NCBI GenBank assembly: GCA_036417435.1 | Contig: CM070900.1 | Coordinates: 33,209,496-33,273,495 of the forward strand | Source: Inia geoffrensis | Lineage: Eukaryota; Chordata; Mammalia; Artiodactyla; Iniidae | DNA length: 64,000 bases | Direction of reading: 5' to 3' | Part shown: positions 46,474 to 58,442 of the stretch, piece after piece | How the letters are laid out: each line of letters starts with the position of its first letter | How positions within the stretch are numbered: position 1 is the first letter of the stretch | Program-made: the position numbers and the translations under genes | Notes under the pieces: model-generated | Told to the model about the DNA's origin: nothing | The model's input: only the letters and a program-made list of their open reading frames with translations | The model's database searches: none

Positions 46474-46681
46474 TTTTTTTTTTTTTTTTGGCCGTACACG
46501 GACCTCTCACTGCTGTGGCCTCTCCCGTTGCGGAGCACAGGCTCCGGACACGCAGGCTCAGCAGCCATGGTTCACAGGCCTAGCCGCTCCGCGGCATGTG
46601 GGATCTTCCCAGACCGGGGCACGAACCTGTGTCCCCTGCATCGGCAGGCGGACTCTCAACCACTGCGCCACCAGGGAAGCC
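46474..46681 (-). repeat. CHR SINE (young cetacean type)
   Basis: Full-length reversed copy after a T tract. Flanks 'tctgctcagttttt' and 'tgtgctcactttttt' are an imperfect target duplication. Confidence 0.9.
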
Positions 46682-47119
46682 CTGTGCTCACTTTTTTAAA
46701 CAAAATGATGAGTCAAGATGGACCTAATTTTTCTCTCATGGAGCTTTATTTTTCCTATGTAAAGTTGGAAAGCACTCTTATGCAGTAAATGACTATTAGT
46801 TACTTCTTTGTTATAAACAGGAAAAACAGGTGGCAAACTGAGCCATGTAATGGCACTTTAATGGAGCCCTGTTTCACTGATTAATTTTATAGCTTCTAAC
46901 TACAGTTTGCAGATTGAGACCAGAAAATATTCTGAAAGAAGTTTAACCTGTTGAAATAAACCATTGTCCTTAACTCCTCTTCTTTCATTAGTTTTCTGAC
47001 CAGGAAGATTGGCATACTGTCATAATCGGGAACACCATACGTTGTTTTTCAGTGTCATAGTGATTATGAGTGTGGGTTTGGGATGGTCAGATTGAGTCTG
47101 TGAGTTATTAAGAACAACT

Positions 47120-47470
47120 GGTATTATAATACTGGGGTTTGCATCCTGGCTCTACCACTTTGTAGTTGGGTAACTTTGGAGAATTTAACATCTCTGCTGC
47201 TGTTGCCTCATTAGTTAAAGGAAGGTGATGAGTAAATAAGCTAATCTATGTAAGGTGCTTAGACCAATTCTTGGTACATTGTAAATACCGTATATGTATA
47301 TTCCTACTAATTATAGTAGCAGTAGTTCTGTCACTGTGATCCTATGTATATTACGTGCTTATCTAAGCTTCAGTTATCTAACTGGCATATGGAAAAAATA
47401 ATAGTACTTTTATCATGAGGCTCTTGTGATGACCAAGCAAGAGAATAAATGGAAATCACTTAGCTTGGCA
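47120..47470 (+). repeat. MIR SINE copies (two)
   Basis: 'catcctggctctaccacttt', 'ctaatctatgtaaggtgctt' (47130-47310) and 'atctaagcttcagttatcta', 'cttgtgatgaccaagcaaga' (47335-47480). Confidence 0.65.
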
Positions 47471-47712
47471 TCTAAATGCTCAAAAAAGGTAGCTCTTTTT
47501 TTATGCTTGTCTTCTCAACTAAAGATCCTTTAAAATCCAGTAGGAACTATAGATTATTCATCTTGTATACTTGGTGTTATTCAGAGTGTATGGGACACAA
47601 CAGATACCCAATAAATCTTTGATGAGAGCATTTAGAAATGACTAAATATTGGAATCATAAAGTTCTTGTGTTCTGAGGTGTGTATGTAGTTGTGAAGTAA
47701 ATAAAGGTCATT

Positions 47713-47761
47713 TTGTGTGTGTGTGTATGTATGAGAGAGAGAGAGAGTGAGAGAGAGAGAT
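47713..47761. repeat. (TG)n(GA)n microsatellite
   Basis: Short TG run followed by GA repeats. Confidence 0.9.
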
Positions 47762-47784
47762 TATACCTATCTAGGAAAGTACTA

Positions 47785-48126
47785 TGGTCTGAATGTTTGT
47801 GTACCCCCCAGATTTACATGTTGAAATATAATGACATTAGGATGTGGGGTGTTTGGGGTTAGGTCATGGTGGTTCTGCTCTCATGAATGAAATTAACGCC
47901 CTTATAAAAGCGGCTCCAGAGAGCTAGCTTGCCCCTTCCACCATGTGAGGACACAAGGAGTAGATGCCAGTTTGTAATCTGGAAGAGGGCCCTCACCAGA
48001 ACCCAACAATGCTGGTGCCCTCATCTGGGACTTCCAGCCTCCAGGACTGTGAGAAATACATTTATGTTTTTGATAAGGCACCAGTCTGTGGGATTTGTTA
48101 TAGCAGCCCAAATGGACTATTGACAG
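47785..48126 (+). repeat. MaLR/ERVL-like solo LTR fossil, sense copy
   Basis: Complete sense copy: 'tatggtctgaatgtttgtgt', 'cttataaaagcggctccaga' (TATA region), 'ccttccaccatgtgaggaca', 'ggactgtgagaaatacattt', and 'ttgttatagcagcccaaatg'. No ERV coding region flanks it. Confidence 0.65.
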
Positions 48127-48230
48127 AGTATAAATGAGGAGCTGCATTGAATTCCAGTGAACCTTTTACGTGCATCCCTTGCTAGTGTTTAATAACAACC
48201 ACAAAAGAAGTCTTCCAGAAGACAATGCAG

Positions 48231-48445
48231 GGCTTCCCCGGTGGCACAGTGGTTGACAGTCCGCCTGCCGATGCAGGGGACACGGGTTCGTGCCCCGATC
48301 CGGGAATATCCCACATGCCGCGGAGCGGCTGGGCCCGTGAGCCATGGCCGCTGAGCCTGCGTGTCCGGAGCCTGTGCTCCACAACGGGAGAGGCCACAAC
48401 AGTGAGAGGCCCGAGTACCGCAAAAAAAAAAAAAAAAAAAAAAAA
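48231..48445 (+). repeat. CHR SINE, sense orientation
   Basis: Full-length with a 25-A tail. Perfect target duplication agacaatgcag at 48220-48230 and 48446-48456, suggesting a recent insertion. Confidence 0.94.
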
Positions 48446-48456
48446 AGACAATGCAG

Positions 48457-49475
48457 ATTTTTTGCGTGGAAAAAAGGATATTCCTAGTTCTATGCCTATC
48501 AGTTTCCCTGAGAAATCACCCAAGTCAAGTGGAGTTATTCAAGTAGATATCAGAGTAGATTAGTTTATTGGAAAAATTTAGAGCTGAGAAACACAGAATG
48601 GTGGTGATTTTTTTTCCTTCTTGATCCTCTCCTCCTTGATCATGTTCTCAGTTTAGCTCACCCTTTTATTCTCTTTTTAAAGCTTTTTCAAAAGTTAGAG
48701 AAAAAACACCAAGTCAGTCAATATTTACTTTGAAGATTAAAAGCTGTAGCTTTTTTAGAGTACATCTTTTAAGCTGGCGCCATTGTTATGAGGCTGTCTG
48801 GACTCCCACCTCATATCCAGAAAGGTTTCATCTGCATTCAGTAAGAATTAAATCGTATTGAACAATTGACAATAAAAAATAGTTTAGTTCTTGGGAGTTC
48901 AGGCTATAGTGTTTTTATCATCATAATGTCAGGATGGTTGGTCTAGTTAAAAAAAAATCCATTATCTTCTAGAATTTTGCCTGTGCCTGTTAAATAGTTG
49001 AATTAAACTCTCCACTTAAGAAAAGAACTAGCCAAGAAGGTAAGAGTGTGAGCTCTTGGGTCAGACTGCTTGGCTTTGAATCCCGATTATACTGTTTGTC
49101 AACTATGCGACTTCTATACTTTACTTAAACTTTTCGAGTGTCTGTTCCCTCATCTCTAGAATGGAGAGAATAATATCTGTCTCATAGTTGCTGTAGAAAT
49201 TAAATGAAGTAATGTATGTAAAGTGCTCATCACAGGGTTGGCATATGACAGGTGCTCCATAAATATTAATTATCATCATTTTTATTCAGCTGGTTGAGCA
49301 TCCGATGGCTGCAGCCACTGGTGAAGTCACTTCCGAAAGGGGGAAAGTCAGAGCATACATTTTTTTCAAGGTTGCTATTTTGCAGACTTTAATATTAATG
49401 CACTCAATTCAAGGGATCAGCTTCAGAAAAATTGGATAGCTGGAGAGGAAAATTACCTGATCACCAATGTGATTT
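48457..49475. other. intergenic with one MIR
   Basis: MIR (sense) at 49040-49280 ('gagctcttgggtcagactgc', 'tctagaatggagagaataat', 'aagtgctcatcacagggttg'). The rest is unclassified. Confidence 0.55.
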
Positions 49476-49491
49476 AAAAAGGTTGTTTTCT

Positions 49492-49694
49492 GGGCTTCCC
49501 TGGTGGCGCAGTGGTTGAGAGTCCGCCTGCCGATGCAGGGGACGCGGGTTCGTGCCCCGGTCTGGGAAGATCCCACGTGCTGCGGAGCGGCTGGGCCCGT
49601 GAGCCATGGCCGCTGGGCCTGTGTGTCTGGAGCCTGTGCTCCTCAACGGGAGAGGCCACAACAGTGAGAGGCCTGCGTACCACAAAAAAAAAAA
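49492..49694 (+). repeat. CHR SINE, sense orientation
   Basis: Full-length; flanked by aaaaggttgttt on both sides (about 49477-49488 and 49696-49707). Confidence 0.93.
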
Positions 49695-49860
49695 AAAAAG
49701 GTTGTTTCTAATTACACTGAACTGTTAGGGAATGAGAATATGGATCATGTCCTGTATTATTTCATGTTCTCAACTGCACCCCACAGACACTTTCTCAGAA
49801 AATATCGGGATTAGAAGCTCTTTCATTGTGTATATAAGAGAATGTATAGTGTATAAACAA

Positions 49861-49993
49861 TTTTTTTTTTTTTTTTAACTTTTTGGCCATGCCCCGTGGC
49901 TTGAGGGATCTTAGTTCCCCAACCAGGGATTGAACCTGTGCCCCCTGCAATAGAAGCGTGGAATCCTAACCACTGGACCACCAGGGAATTCTC
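49861..49993 (-). repeat. tRNA-Glu-derived SINE, short (CHR type)
   Basis: T tract, 'ttggccatgccccgtggctt', head 'cctaaccactggaccaccag'. Confidence 0.87.
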
Positions 49994-51550
49994 TTTGAAA
50001 CTGGTTATAATCCTTGCAAAAATTTCTAGGGTACCAGAAATTTCCAAATAGTTGGACATAAAAGAAACATAAATTTAGGGTAAAATATTTTAATGTAGTC
50101 TCTTCCACCACCAAATGAAAAATAACTAGAGCTATTTCTGGCTACTCTATATAATATAAACTCACATGAGTAAAAATTTTATTAGCAACTACTATTTGGT
50201 AGGTTCTGTATTTAGGTTTGTCCAAAACATCTCATTTCCATTGTCTTTCTCTGAAGGGGGTCAAGAACTTATTCATTTTTCCGCCCCATAGATCAAATGT
50301 TATTTATTCATTTTATTTTTGTGCACAATTTCAGGTTAATCCACCAGTGATTTTACTCTAGAGGTATGATTATCTATTGAAAGTTGATCAGTTCTAAATC
50401 TGAATTTTGCATGGATGAGGCATAGGTAGGGCTAATTTATCCCCTAAGGTATTAGGGCCTGTGGGCTTCTAAAGGGCTGTGTTTGAGACCTGAAGAAAAA
50501 AAATTCTTTGAATTGGCTCAGAAATGCCATAAAAAGTTAAAAAGTCGTAATGTAATAAATCAGATGTTCACAAAATATAATATATTGTCAATTTTAATAA
50601 TCTTAAATATATGTCATAAAAATTCATTCAATTTGAAAACTTTTTAAAAATTAATTTGCTCACCTGGTAGGAATTCCTAAGCATGTGTGATGATTGCTGA
50701 TAAAAATTAAATGTGTTATCCAGAGCTAAATAATTTAACAAGCAAAATTTGTAAAATGTTTAAGAATGTTTATATAGCAAAAATTATTTTAATGAGGCAT
50801 TTGTAGTTATATTCTCATATAATTCATTAACATGACGTGAGGCAGAAGTCTGTAAGTGTGAGAGTGAAATGGCCTTGTGATTGTCTCAAAATATTCTGGG
50901 CAGGCTTTTAGTTTTAGCTTGCTGTCTCTTTCTACATGACCAATATGGTCGTGGTTAAGCACTCTTACAGGATTAAGGACTAAAAGCTAAGACAGCAAGC
51001 TCCATTTGTGCCTTCCCATCATTAAGTCAACAGAAAATAAGCAAGGTAATTGCTTTTCAGTCAATATTGTCAGCTGGGTACTGTACTGCTGTAATGGCCT
51101 GTCAGCTCTGATTCGCTTACATAGAAAGATTAAGAGGGGGAAAATGCCCTTTTAATCATCCTGCTGGGAATCGACCTGCTCTTTCTTTGTAACCAAACAG
51201 GAAAAAACTGAGGTGTGAGTACTGATCTCTTGAACAGCAGGCAGGACTTAATTTTCAAAAGAAACACGAAACTCCCCGATGCAATTGCTAATCTTGATTT
51301 TAGGGGCCTCGCCTGGGATCAAGATGAAGTCTTGGGTTGGGGAGTGAAGCCTTCAGAACTCACCACACGTGCTCTTGCACCCTGGAATGAATTTAATTAA
51401 TTGATTAATGTTTTAAATAATGAAGAAAGAAAACCAAGAGCACCAAGTCCACATTTTCTTTCTCTAACAAAAGACAAGTAGGAACAGGTTCATGTATTCC
51501 TAACACTGGATCAGAAATTCACTCTGGGTTCCTGCTTTGCATTCTTTTGC
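49994..51550. other. intergenic, AT-rich unique stretch
   Basis: No repeat family recognised in about 1.5 kb, unusual for this window. It contains a 12-bp perfect inverted repeat (50916-50927, 50990-51001). It could hold conserved non-coding DNA; the sequence alone does not prove it. Confidence 0.4.
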
Positions 51551-51555
51551 TCACT

Positions 51556-52085
51556 TTTCCAGTGATTATTTGTTGAGCCTTTTCTATTGGCCAGGCACAA
51601 TGCTAGGCCCTAGGCATATAGCAAAGAACAACTCAGATAAGCAATGTGTTCCCATTTGGCTTATGTGAAACACACCATCAGGTCATTCTGTTGATGGTGG
51701 ACACAATTAAAGAAGCTACCAGGAGTGTAAGATAGTAAGTCAGTGGAATTTACAAAGGATGGTCTGGGGTGTCTTCTGGGAAGAAGTGGCATGTAAGCCA
51801 AGAACTGAAGGATGAGAATGAGCCAGCTAGTTGAAGAGATGGGGAAGCACATCACAGGGAGAGGAACAGCTGGTGCAAAGGTTTAGTGGTGGAGAGTGCA
51901 CCTCTGTCCTTCACGAATGGCATGGTAAGGAAGGAGCCAGCGAAAAGTAGGGGAGCCCCCCTCCCAATTAGACAATTCTTTATGATTTATTTAACAAATA
52001 CTGATTAGGAGGCATTTTACTAAGTACTTTTAGGGACATAGTCCTTGCCCTCAAGGAATTTATATAGAAAATGTTATTATTTCCC
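51556..52085 (-). repeat. L2-like fragments, antisense
   Basis: 'gattatttgttgagcctttt', 'aatgctaggccctaggcata', and 'ttatttaacaaatactgatt', 'ccttgccctcaaggaattta' are reversed L2 tail text. Confidence 0.55.
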
Positions 52086-52089
52086 TGGT

Positions 52090-54378
52090 AGAGATTCATT
52101 CTCTAAGTTAATGAATAAATAAATATACTATAGCTTTGTGTATGCTGGTAATATATATCTCAAATTTAGCTTATGCTAAACAAACAAGCCAGCTGACAGG
52201 CAGAAAAAATGGTCTGTAGGGTCAGATTTTTAAAGATGTAGACTTGAGTCACTCCAAGAAGCTGAGCAGTTAAGACATACTATTATTTTGATCTCATGGC
52301 TTTAAAATCTCAGACTTCCTCTGCTGTGTGACCTCCAATGGGGACTTTAACTTTCTGGGCTTCACACACAACATCTGAAAAATGGAGGTTTTGGGTGGAA
52401 TCTAGCTGTTGGTTCAAGCTGATTCTGGAACTGAATGATGTGACCATGTAACTGTTGCCAAATGATTGCAGAAAGGAAGGACACATTTCCCAAATGTGCT
52501 TTCTTCCTGCTGGCATTTTCTTGGGGGAAGTAGGAGGACTAGAAGAGACATAACAGCAACTACTATTTGGTAATCTACTACTTTGTCCACCTACCATGGT
52601 AAGCCCCTTTATTCAGTGTATCTCTTTTAAATCTAAAAAGTACAGATGAGGAAACAAGTTTAGAGAACCCAAAGTCATATATCTAGAAAATGGTGGAGCC
52701 AGATTTGGAACTCTACTTGTGCTCTTTCCACTGTATCTAAAGAAAGCCCAATTGTAGGCAAAAGGGTAGATGACCAGGGACATCTTTTCTGGTATCATCT
52801 TTTAGGAAGAACTTCCTAAATGAGATGCTTGCTGTAGCCTGGAATGGTTGCTAAAGGGAGCTGTTAAGCTTTTAAAAACAGAATAGCTATTTAGCTAGAA
52901 GAGAAATCAGGCAAAGCAAGACAGTAACATTTATTGTGAGTGTATACTTTGTACTAGACTCGATACTATATGCTTTCAATATATCTCATTTAAGTCTTCC
53001 GAGAAACCTTTAGCAGGAAATGTGATCACCCCACTCTAGATGAGGGTATCAGTCCTGACCAAGAAAGTAAGGCCAAGAGATTAGGAAACTTTCCCTTGGA
53101 CAGATAGCTGGTAAGCAGCAGCTATGGTGTTCAAACTCCTATTTCTTTGAACATCAAACCTGGGCTATTTCCACTAAGAGGAGCCAAGTTTTAGACAGGA
53201 ATATAGATGATTTCTAGATGTTTTTCTAGTTCCTAGTATTGTTTTTTTTACCCTTTGGCCATCCTCATTTTATTTCACTTTTTTACTTCTGCATCCATAT
53301 CTTTCACGTACACAAAACATTGTTGATGTCTATTTGCCTTCCTTTACTTCAGCTCAGCTCATTTGAATATATCTTTTTTTCCCCTTTGCTGTCTATGACC
53401 AAAGGCTGATTGATGAAAAGTTAACAATTCTCTGGTTAGCATATTAAATAGACTTTTATCCCTCCTGCTAATGTTGAGGCAACTAATTAACAGCCCTGTT
53501 TAGGAGCAAGGAAAGTTGACCTTAGATGGAGCAACAGAGCCTTTCAAAGAGAAAAAGGAAAAAGTGGGGTCTCCGAGCTCCCTCAGCTCCAAGCCAATCT
53601 GATATAATTGCCTGAGAACAAGGACTCAAGTACTTGGAGTCTTCATAGATAGAGAACGACAGAAATAATGATTACAGCAAATCAGGACTCATGAATATGC
53701 AGCTTATTTCTGCTTAGAGACACTTGAGTTATCGAAATTAAAAATACAAAATTATGGATTGCAAAGAAAGCAGCGGGTTTTTTTTTTAAATTTTAACAAT
53801 TGGAAAATATCACTGGAAATGAAGTCGTCCTGCCAACATGAAGCACATAATAATCATGCCAGGGAAATAATGCTTTTCTAAATGCTTGTTTAAAATAGAT
53901 CCCCCCCCCCCCACACACAAAAAAAACTGTTTAAAGATAGACTATGGAAGCTTTAACTCATGTGATTTTTCTCTCTGTGGATTTCAGTTTCAAGGTTATT
54001 CATTTTGGAACAGAGTCTAATACCATCTCATTCATGAGATGTTCTCTATAGTTAGCATCTACCCTCAAAAGCCCTGAAATAAGGCAACTTGGTTCTGCCT
54101 TTTTCTTTCAGGAGTCCCTTCCTTTTTTTTCAGCATTCCTCTAGGCTTGACAGTTTAGACCCTACCCCATGCTTTAGACCTTGCTTCTATTTCCTGCTAG
54201 TTCATCAAAATGACTCATTCTGTGCTCTCTTTATTCAGGATTTTTTGAGGGAATATGGTTAACAAATGTAAGTGAATGTGCTAATGTTTTATAATTTGTA
54301 ATGTTACTATCATCTTTTAAAAAATTTCTTACTATTTATATTTTTAATTAAGAATGATTTTATTTTAATTAATTAAGT
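52090..54378. other. intergenic with reversed MIRs
   Basis: MIR-like antisense pieces at 52560-52745 and 52925-53160. Poly(C)13 followed by CACACA at 53900-53917. Otherwise unclassified AT-rich DNA; no gene. Confidence 0.5.
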
Positions 54379-54379
54379 T

Positions 54380-54493
54380 TTTTGTCTGCACTGCGTGGCT
54401 TATGGGATCTTAGTTCCCTGACCAGGGATCGAACCCATGCCCACGGCTATGAAAGCGTGGGGGTCTTAACCAATGGGCTGCTGGGAAATTCCA
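54380..54493 (-). repeat. tRNA-Glu-derived SINE, short (CHR type)
   Basis: 'gcgtggcttatgggatctta', 'ccctgaccagggatcgaacc', diverged head 'ttaaccaatgggctgctggg'. Confidence 0.8.
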
Positions 54494-54642
54494 CTATTAT
54501 CTTTTTACGAGTTAAATTTGCAATCCTATTTTTAAATGGGCTTGCAACACCAGGTTGCCACCATGTGGTTAAAATTGCCTTGATCACATGGCTTGTACTA
54601 CTAGATGCAAGAATATGTAACTAAAATAGTTCTTTTAAAATG

Positions 54643-54656
54643 ATTGTGTGTGTGTG

Positions 54657-54690
<34 letters not shown>
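54643..54690. repeat. (TG)n microsatellite
   Basis: About 23 TG units with one interruption. Confidence 0.95.
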
Positions 54691-54699
54691 TTGAAGAAA

Positions 54700-56450
54700 T
54701 AAGTAAACCGAAGCACAGGATTTAGTGATACACAGGACAGTTGGCAAACATATAGCAGGCATTTTTCCATTTCTCTCTTAGTGACTATGGCAGATATTGC
54801 TAATTGCTGAGGCATCCTTTCAACTAAATTAGGATAAGACCTCAGAATCCTTCTTAACATAGCACCTGAAATAGGCTCTATCCATTAATAGGAAGTGGCA
54901 TTTGGAATAAAATCACATATCTTTCTTGATATAGAGGAAGCTAAAAATAACAACAGCAAACCAAGGCTTTGAATCATCAGGCTGGTGAGCTGGTGCTGGG
55001 ATGTAGGAATGAGACAGAGACGATCTTTGGTTATAGGGGTGAGGTCCCGGTAGAGGTTGGAGTGTGGTATTAATAGGGCAATTTAAGTGAAGCAAGTTTC
55101 AAAACCAAAAGGCAGTGTGAAAGGTCAAGTTATAAGGGGGTGGGGCATGCAGAGAGGCAACAACCAAGAATAAAGTGAAAGGAGTGTCATCTTGGGGGAT
55201 TGGGCAGGTTTGGGAGGGTAAAGGGGCAGAAATGGTAGAGATTTCTTGAGGATTTGCAGTTTTACTTCTGCTCAAAGCATCTGTACCTCAAAGCCTTTTC
55301 CAAATGCACACCATCTGCCTACATAAAACAACTTGGCATTTGCCATTTTGAATGTATAGGTTGGCACACCTACCATGCTCCTTGCATTCCTAAGTGGGCT
55401 TCTGATATTGAGTAAATAGCCACGTTTTCTAACTAAAAGACAGCGGAGGCAAGAACAGGACAACATGCTTCTACTAGAACCCTTGTTTCTTGAACAATGC
55501 AGTAACCCTAACCCCATTTTACTTTCTGTGCTTTTCAATTGAGGTTAAAATGACAACAAGTCCCAGACTTTCCAGGCTACTTTAGGGCCAGTTAATAACT
55601 ACCTTCACTGCATCCTGCTTTCTCTCTACCTATTGGAGAAACAATTGAATTTCATGCTCAGATTGACCAATGAATAGGATGCTAAGGGCCATATAGTTCT
55701 GCCAAAACTGTACACAGGCCTATAAAAGAAACTTGTTGGAGTCTTGGGATCAGGGGTATCAGATTTATAGTCTCTTCAGTAAAGTTCTGATTCGTTTTCT
55801 TGGCTGGGTGTGAGGCTAATCCTTCTGAAATGGAAAAGTTGAGAAGCCTAGATATCTTCCCAGGCAGTTCTGGGTCTTGACCTTCACCTGACACATAGAC
55901 ACAGATGGTTGGGATTGCTAGTTTTGCATTTTCAATATTATCTTCATTCCTCCCTCCAGCCCCTCTCCCACCACTTGCACAGGAAGGAACGTGAACCCAC
56001 ATGGAACTGGAAGGGAGAGCTTGATTATACACTGAAACTAGAACTAAATTGCTTAGCAGGTTAGAAAGGGAAAGCTCTGCCTTTTAATGGTCTCTTCTCT
56101 GTGGGCCAATGAATAGAGACTTGTTACGGTGTTGTCTTTTTGGTCAAAGCTAATCTAAACTCCTTTACCTGAAATCAGGTTTACTACATAATGACCAACC
56201 AAAGTTGAGGGCTGAGACCGTTATCTGGATTATTTAGTCAGTAGGAAGAAACCTAATTTTGCTTCAATTAATCTGATTTTACTGAATAAAACAGTAGAAA
56301 TTTGGCCTGGGTTATGAAGGTAGTTTGGTCTGAGGAGAATAGACTAAACCCTTTCTTCATTTGAGTGAATGCAAAAATGAAAGTTTAAAGTTCTCAGAGG
56401 TAATGTATTCCTTCTTTCATTTCCACTCTTGTGATCATGTTTATTGCTTT
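54700..56450. other. intergenic, no gene recognised
   Basis: Single-copy-looking DNA. A 116-codon minus-strand frame at 55682-56032 and an 88-codon one at 55272-55538 show no recognised protein. 'ggcctataaaagaaacttgt' at about 55718 is a TATA-like motif without context. Confidence 0.4.
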
Positions 56451-56639
56451 ATGGATCGGTTGCCCAAAATGTTGGTTTGGTTTTTTCCATAGGTGGCTCC
56501 AGTAGTGAGCACTTAGTTGCCTTTAACTTCATTTGAAACAATTTTGTTAAATTGTATTGTGACAGCTGTCATATCAGCGTGCATTTTAAAAAAAACATCA
56601 AAATTGGTGAATTTTTGTGTAGCCATTTTAATATTGAAG

Positions 56640-57946
56640 ATGGAAGAAAAAAAGCAACATTTTCTGCATATTGTGCTTTATTATTTCAAGAAAGTAAGAA
56701 ACACAACTGAAACACAAAAAAGGATTTGTGCAGTGTATGAAGAAGGTACTGTGACTAATCGAATGTGTCAAAAGTCATTTGTGAAATTTCATGCTGGAGA
56801 CAGCTCAGTGGTCGGGTAAACTGGTTGAAGTCGATAGCGATCAAATTGAGACATTCGTTGAGAACAGTCAGTGTTATACCATGTGGGAGATAGCCGACAA
56901 ACTCAAAATATCCAAATCAAGAGTTGAAAATCATTTGCACCAGTTTGGTTATGTTAATTGCTTTGATGTTTGGCTTCCACATAAGTGAAAAAACCTTCTT
57001 GACTGTATTTCCACATGCAATTCTCTACTTAAACATAATGAAAACGTTCCGTTTTTATTTATTTCTTTCCTTTTTAAAAAAATGTTTATTTATTTGGTTG
57101 CACCTGGTCTTGGTTGTGGCAAGTGGGCTCCTTAGTTGCAGCTCCAGGGCTCCTTAGTTGCAGCTTGCTGGCTCCTTAGTTTCGGCTCTCAGGCTCTGTA
57201 TTGCAGCACATGGGTTCCTTGGTTGTGGCATTCGAACTCTTAGTTGTGGCGTGCATGTGGGATCTAGTTCCCTGACCAGGATCGAACCTGGGCCCCCTGC
57301 ATTGGGAGCGTGGAGTCTTATCCACTGCACCATGAGGGAAGTCCCCAAAACGTTCCGTTTTTAAAACAAATTGTGACGGGTGATGAAAAATGGATACTGT
57401 ACAATAATGCGGAATGGAAGAGCTCGTGGGGCAAGCAAAATGAACCACCACCAACCACATCAAAGGCCTGTCTTCATCCAAAGAAGGTGATGGTGTGTAT
57501 ATGGTGGGATTGGAAGGGAGTCCTATTATGAGGTCCTTCTGGAAAACCAAACGATTAATTCCAACAAGTACTGCTCCCAATTAGACCAACGGAAAGCAGC
57601 ACTAGATGAAAAGCATCTGGAATCAGTCAACAGATAATGCATAATCTTCCATCAGGATAACGCAAGACTGCATGTTTCTTTGATGATCAGGCAAAAACTG
57701 TTACAGCTTGGCTGGGAAGTTCTGATTCATCTGCTGTATTCACCAGACATTGCACCTTCGGATTTCCATTTATTTTGGTCTGTACAAAATTCTTTTAATG
57801 GAAAAAAATTCAATTCCCTGGAGGACTGTAAAAGGCACCTGGAACAGTTCTTTGCTCAAAAAGATAAAAAGTTTTGGCAAGATGGAATTATGAAGTTGCC
57901 TGAGAAGTGACAGAAGGTAGTGGAACAAAACGGTGAATACGTTGTT
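56640..57946 (+). pseudogene. mariner transposase pseudogene (DD34D)
   Basis: Cut-and-paste transposase remnant. It begins MEEKKQHFLHIVLYYFKK (helix-turn-helix region) and shifts frame near 56815. The next part has 'GKLVEVDSDQIETFVE' and 'MWEIADKLKISKSRV', with a second break at the stop near 56986. It is then cut by a SINE. The catalytic half resumes with VTGDEKWILYNN (first Asp), KACLHPKKVMVCIWW, HQDNARLHVS (second Asp) and YSPDIAPSDFHLF (third Asp), then ends near EQNGEYVVQ. All three catalytic aspartates can still be read, but in-frame stops near 57530 and 57636 and at least two frameshifts rule out activity. Confidence 0.85.
57058..57346 (-). repeat. CHR SINE, long variant, inserted in the mariner
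   Basis: Reversed; 'ggttgcacctggtcttggtt' to 'caccatgagggaagtcccc'. Exact 17-bp target duplication aaaacgttccgttttta at 57041-57057 and 57347-57363, proving insertion after the mariner. Confidence 0.93.
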
Positions 57947-58027
57947 CAATAAAGTTCTTGGTCAAAATGAAAAATGTGTCTTTTATTTTTACTTAAAAAC
58001 CGAAGGAACTTTTTGGCCAACCCAATA

Positions 58028-58441
58028 TTAGTTTCCTACAGCTGCTGTAACAAAGTACCCCAAACTGTGGCTTCAGCAATAGAAATGTATTGTCTCACAG
58101 ATCTCACAGCAAGGTTGTTTGCTTCTGCAGCTGTGAAGGAGAATCTGTTCCATGCGTCTTCCCCTGTTTCTGGTAGTTTTCTGGCAATCTTGGATGTTCC
58201 TTGGCTTGTAGAAGCATCACCATGCTTGCTGCCTTTATCCTCACATAGCATTTTCCCTGTGAGTGTTTGTCTTCAAATTTCCCGTTTTTATAAAGATACC
58301 AGTCATATGCTAATGACGTCATTTTAAATTGATTATCTCTGTAAAGACCCTGTCTCTGAATACAGTCACATTCTGAAGTATGGGGTGGGCTATGACTTCA
58401 ACATATGAATTTTTGGAGGACACAATTAAACCCATAATACT
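58028..58441 (-). repeat. MaLR/ERVL-like solo LTR fossil, copy 4
   Basis: 'ttagtttcctacagctgctg', 'aacaaagtaccccaaactgt', 'ctctgaatacagtcacattc', 'ttttggaggacacaattaaa'. It abuts the TA of the mariner. Confidence 0.6.
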
Positions 58442-58442
58442 C

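Larger units (their letters stand above)
56454..58027 (+). mobile_element. mariner DNA transposon, near full length, inactive
   Basis: Inverted ends match well: left 56458-56489 (ggttgcccaaaatgttggtt...), right 57990-58025 (reversed 'ttgggttggccaaaaagttc'), next to TA at 58026. Without the SINE inside (57058-57346) and one target copy it is about 1.27 kb, the normal mariner size. A broken DD34D transposase lies between the ends. The end sequence is of the type common in cetartiodactyl mariners. Confidence 0.88.

Noticed and set aside
56640..57946. Functional transposase gene
   Set aside because: Frameshifts, internal stops and a SINE insertion show that it is dead.
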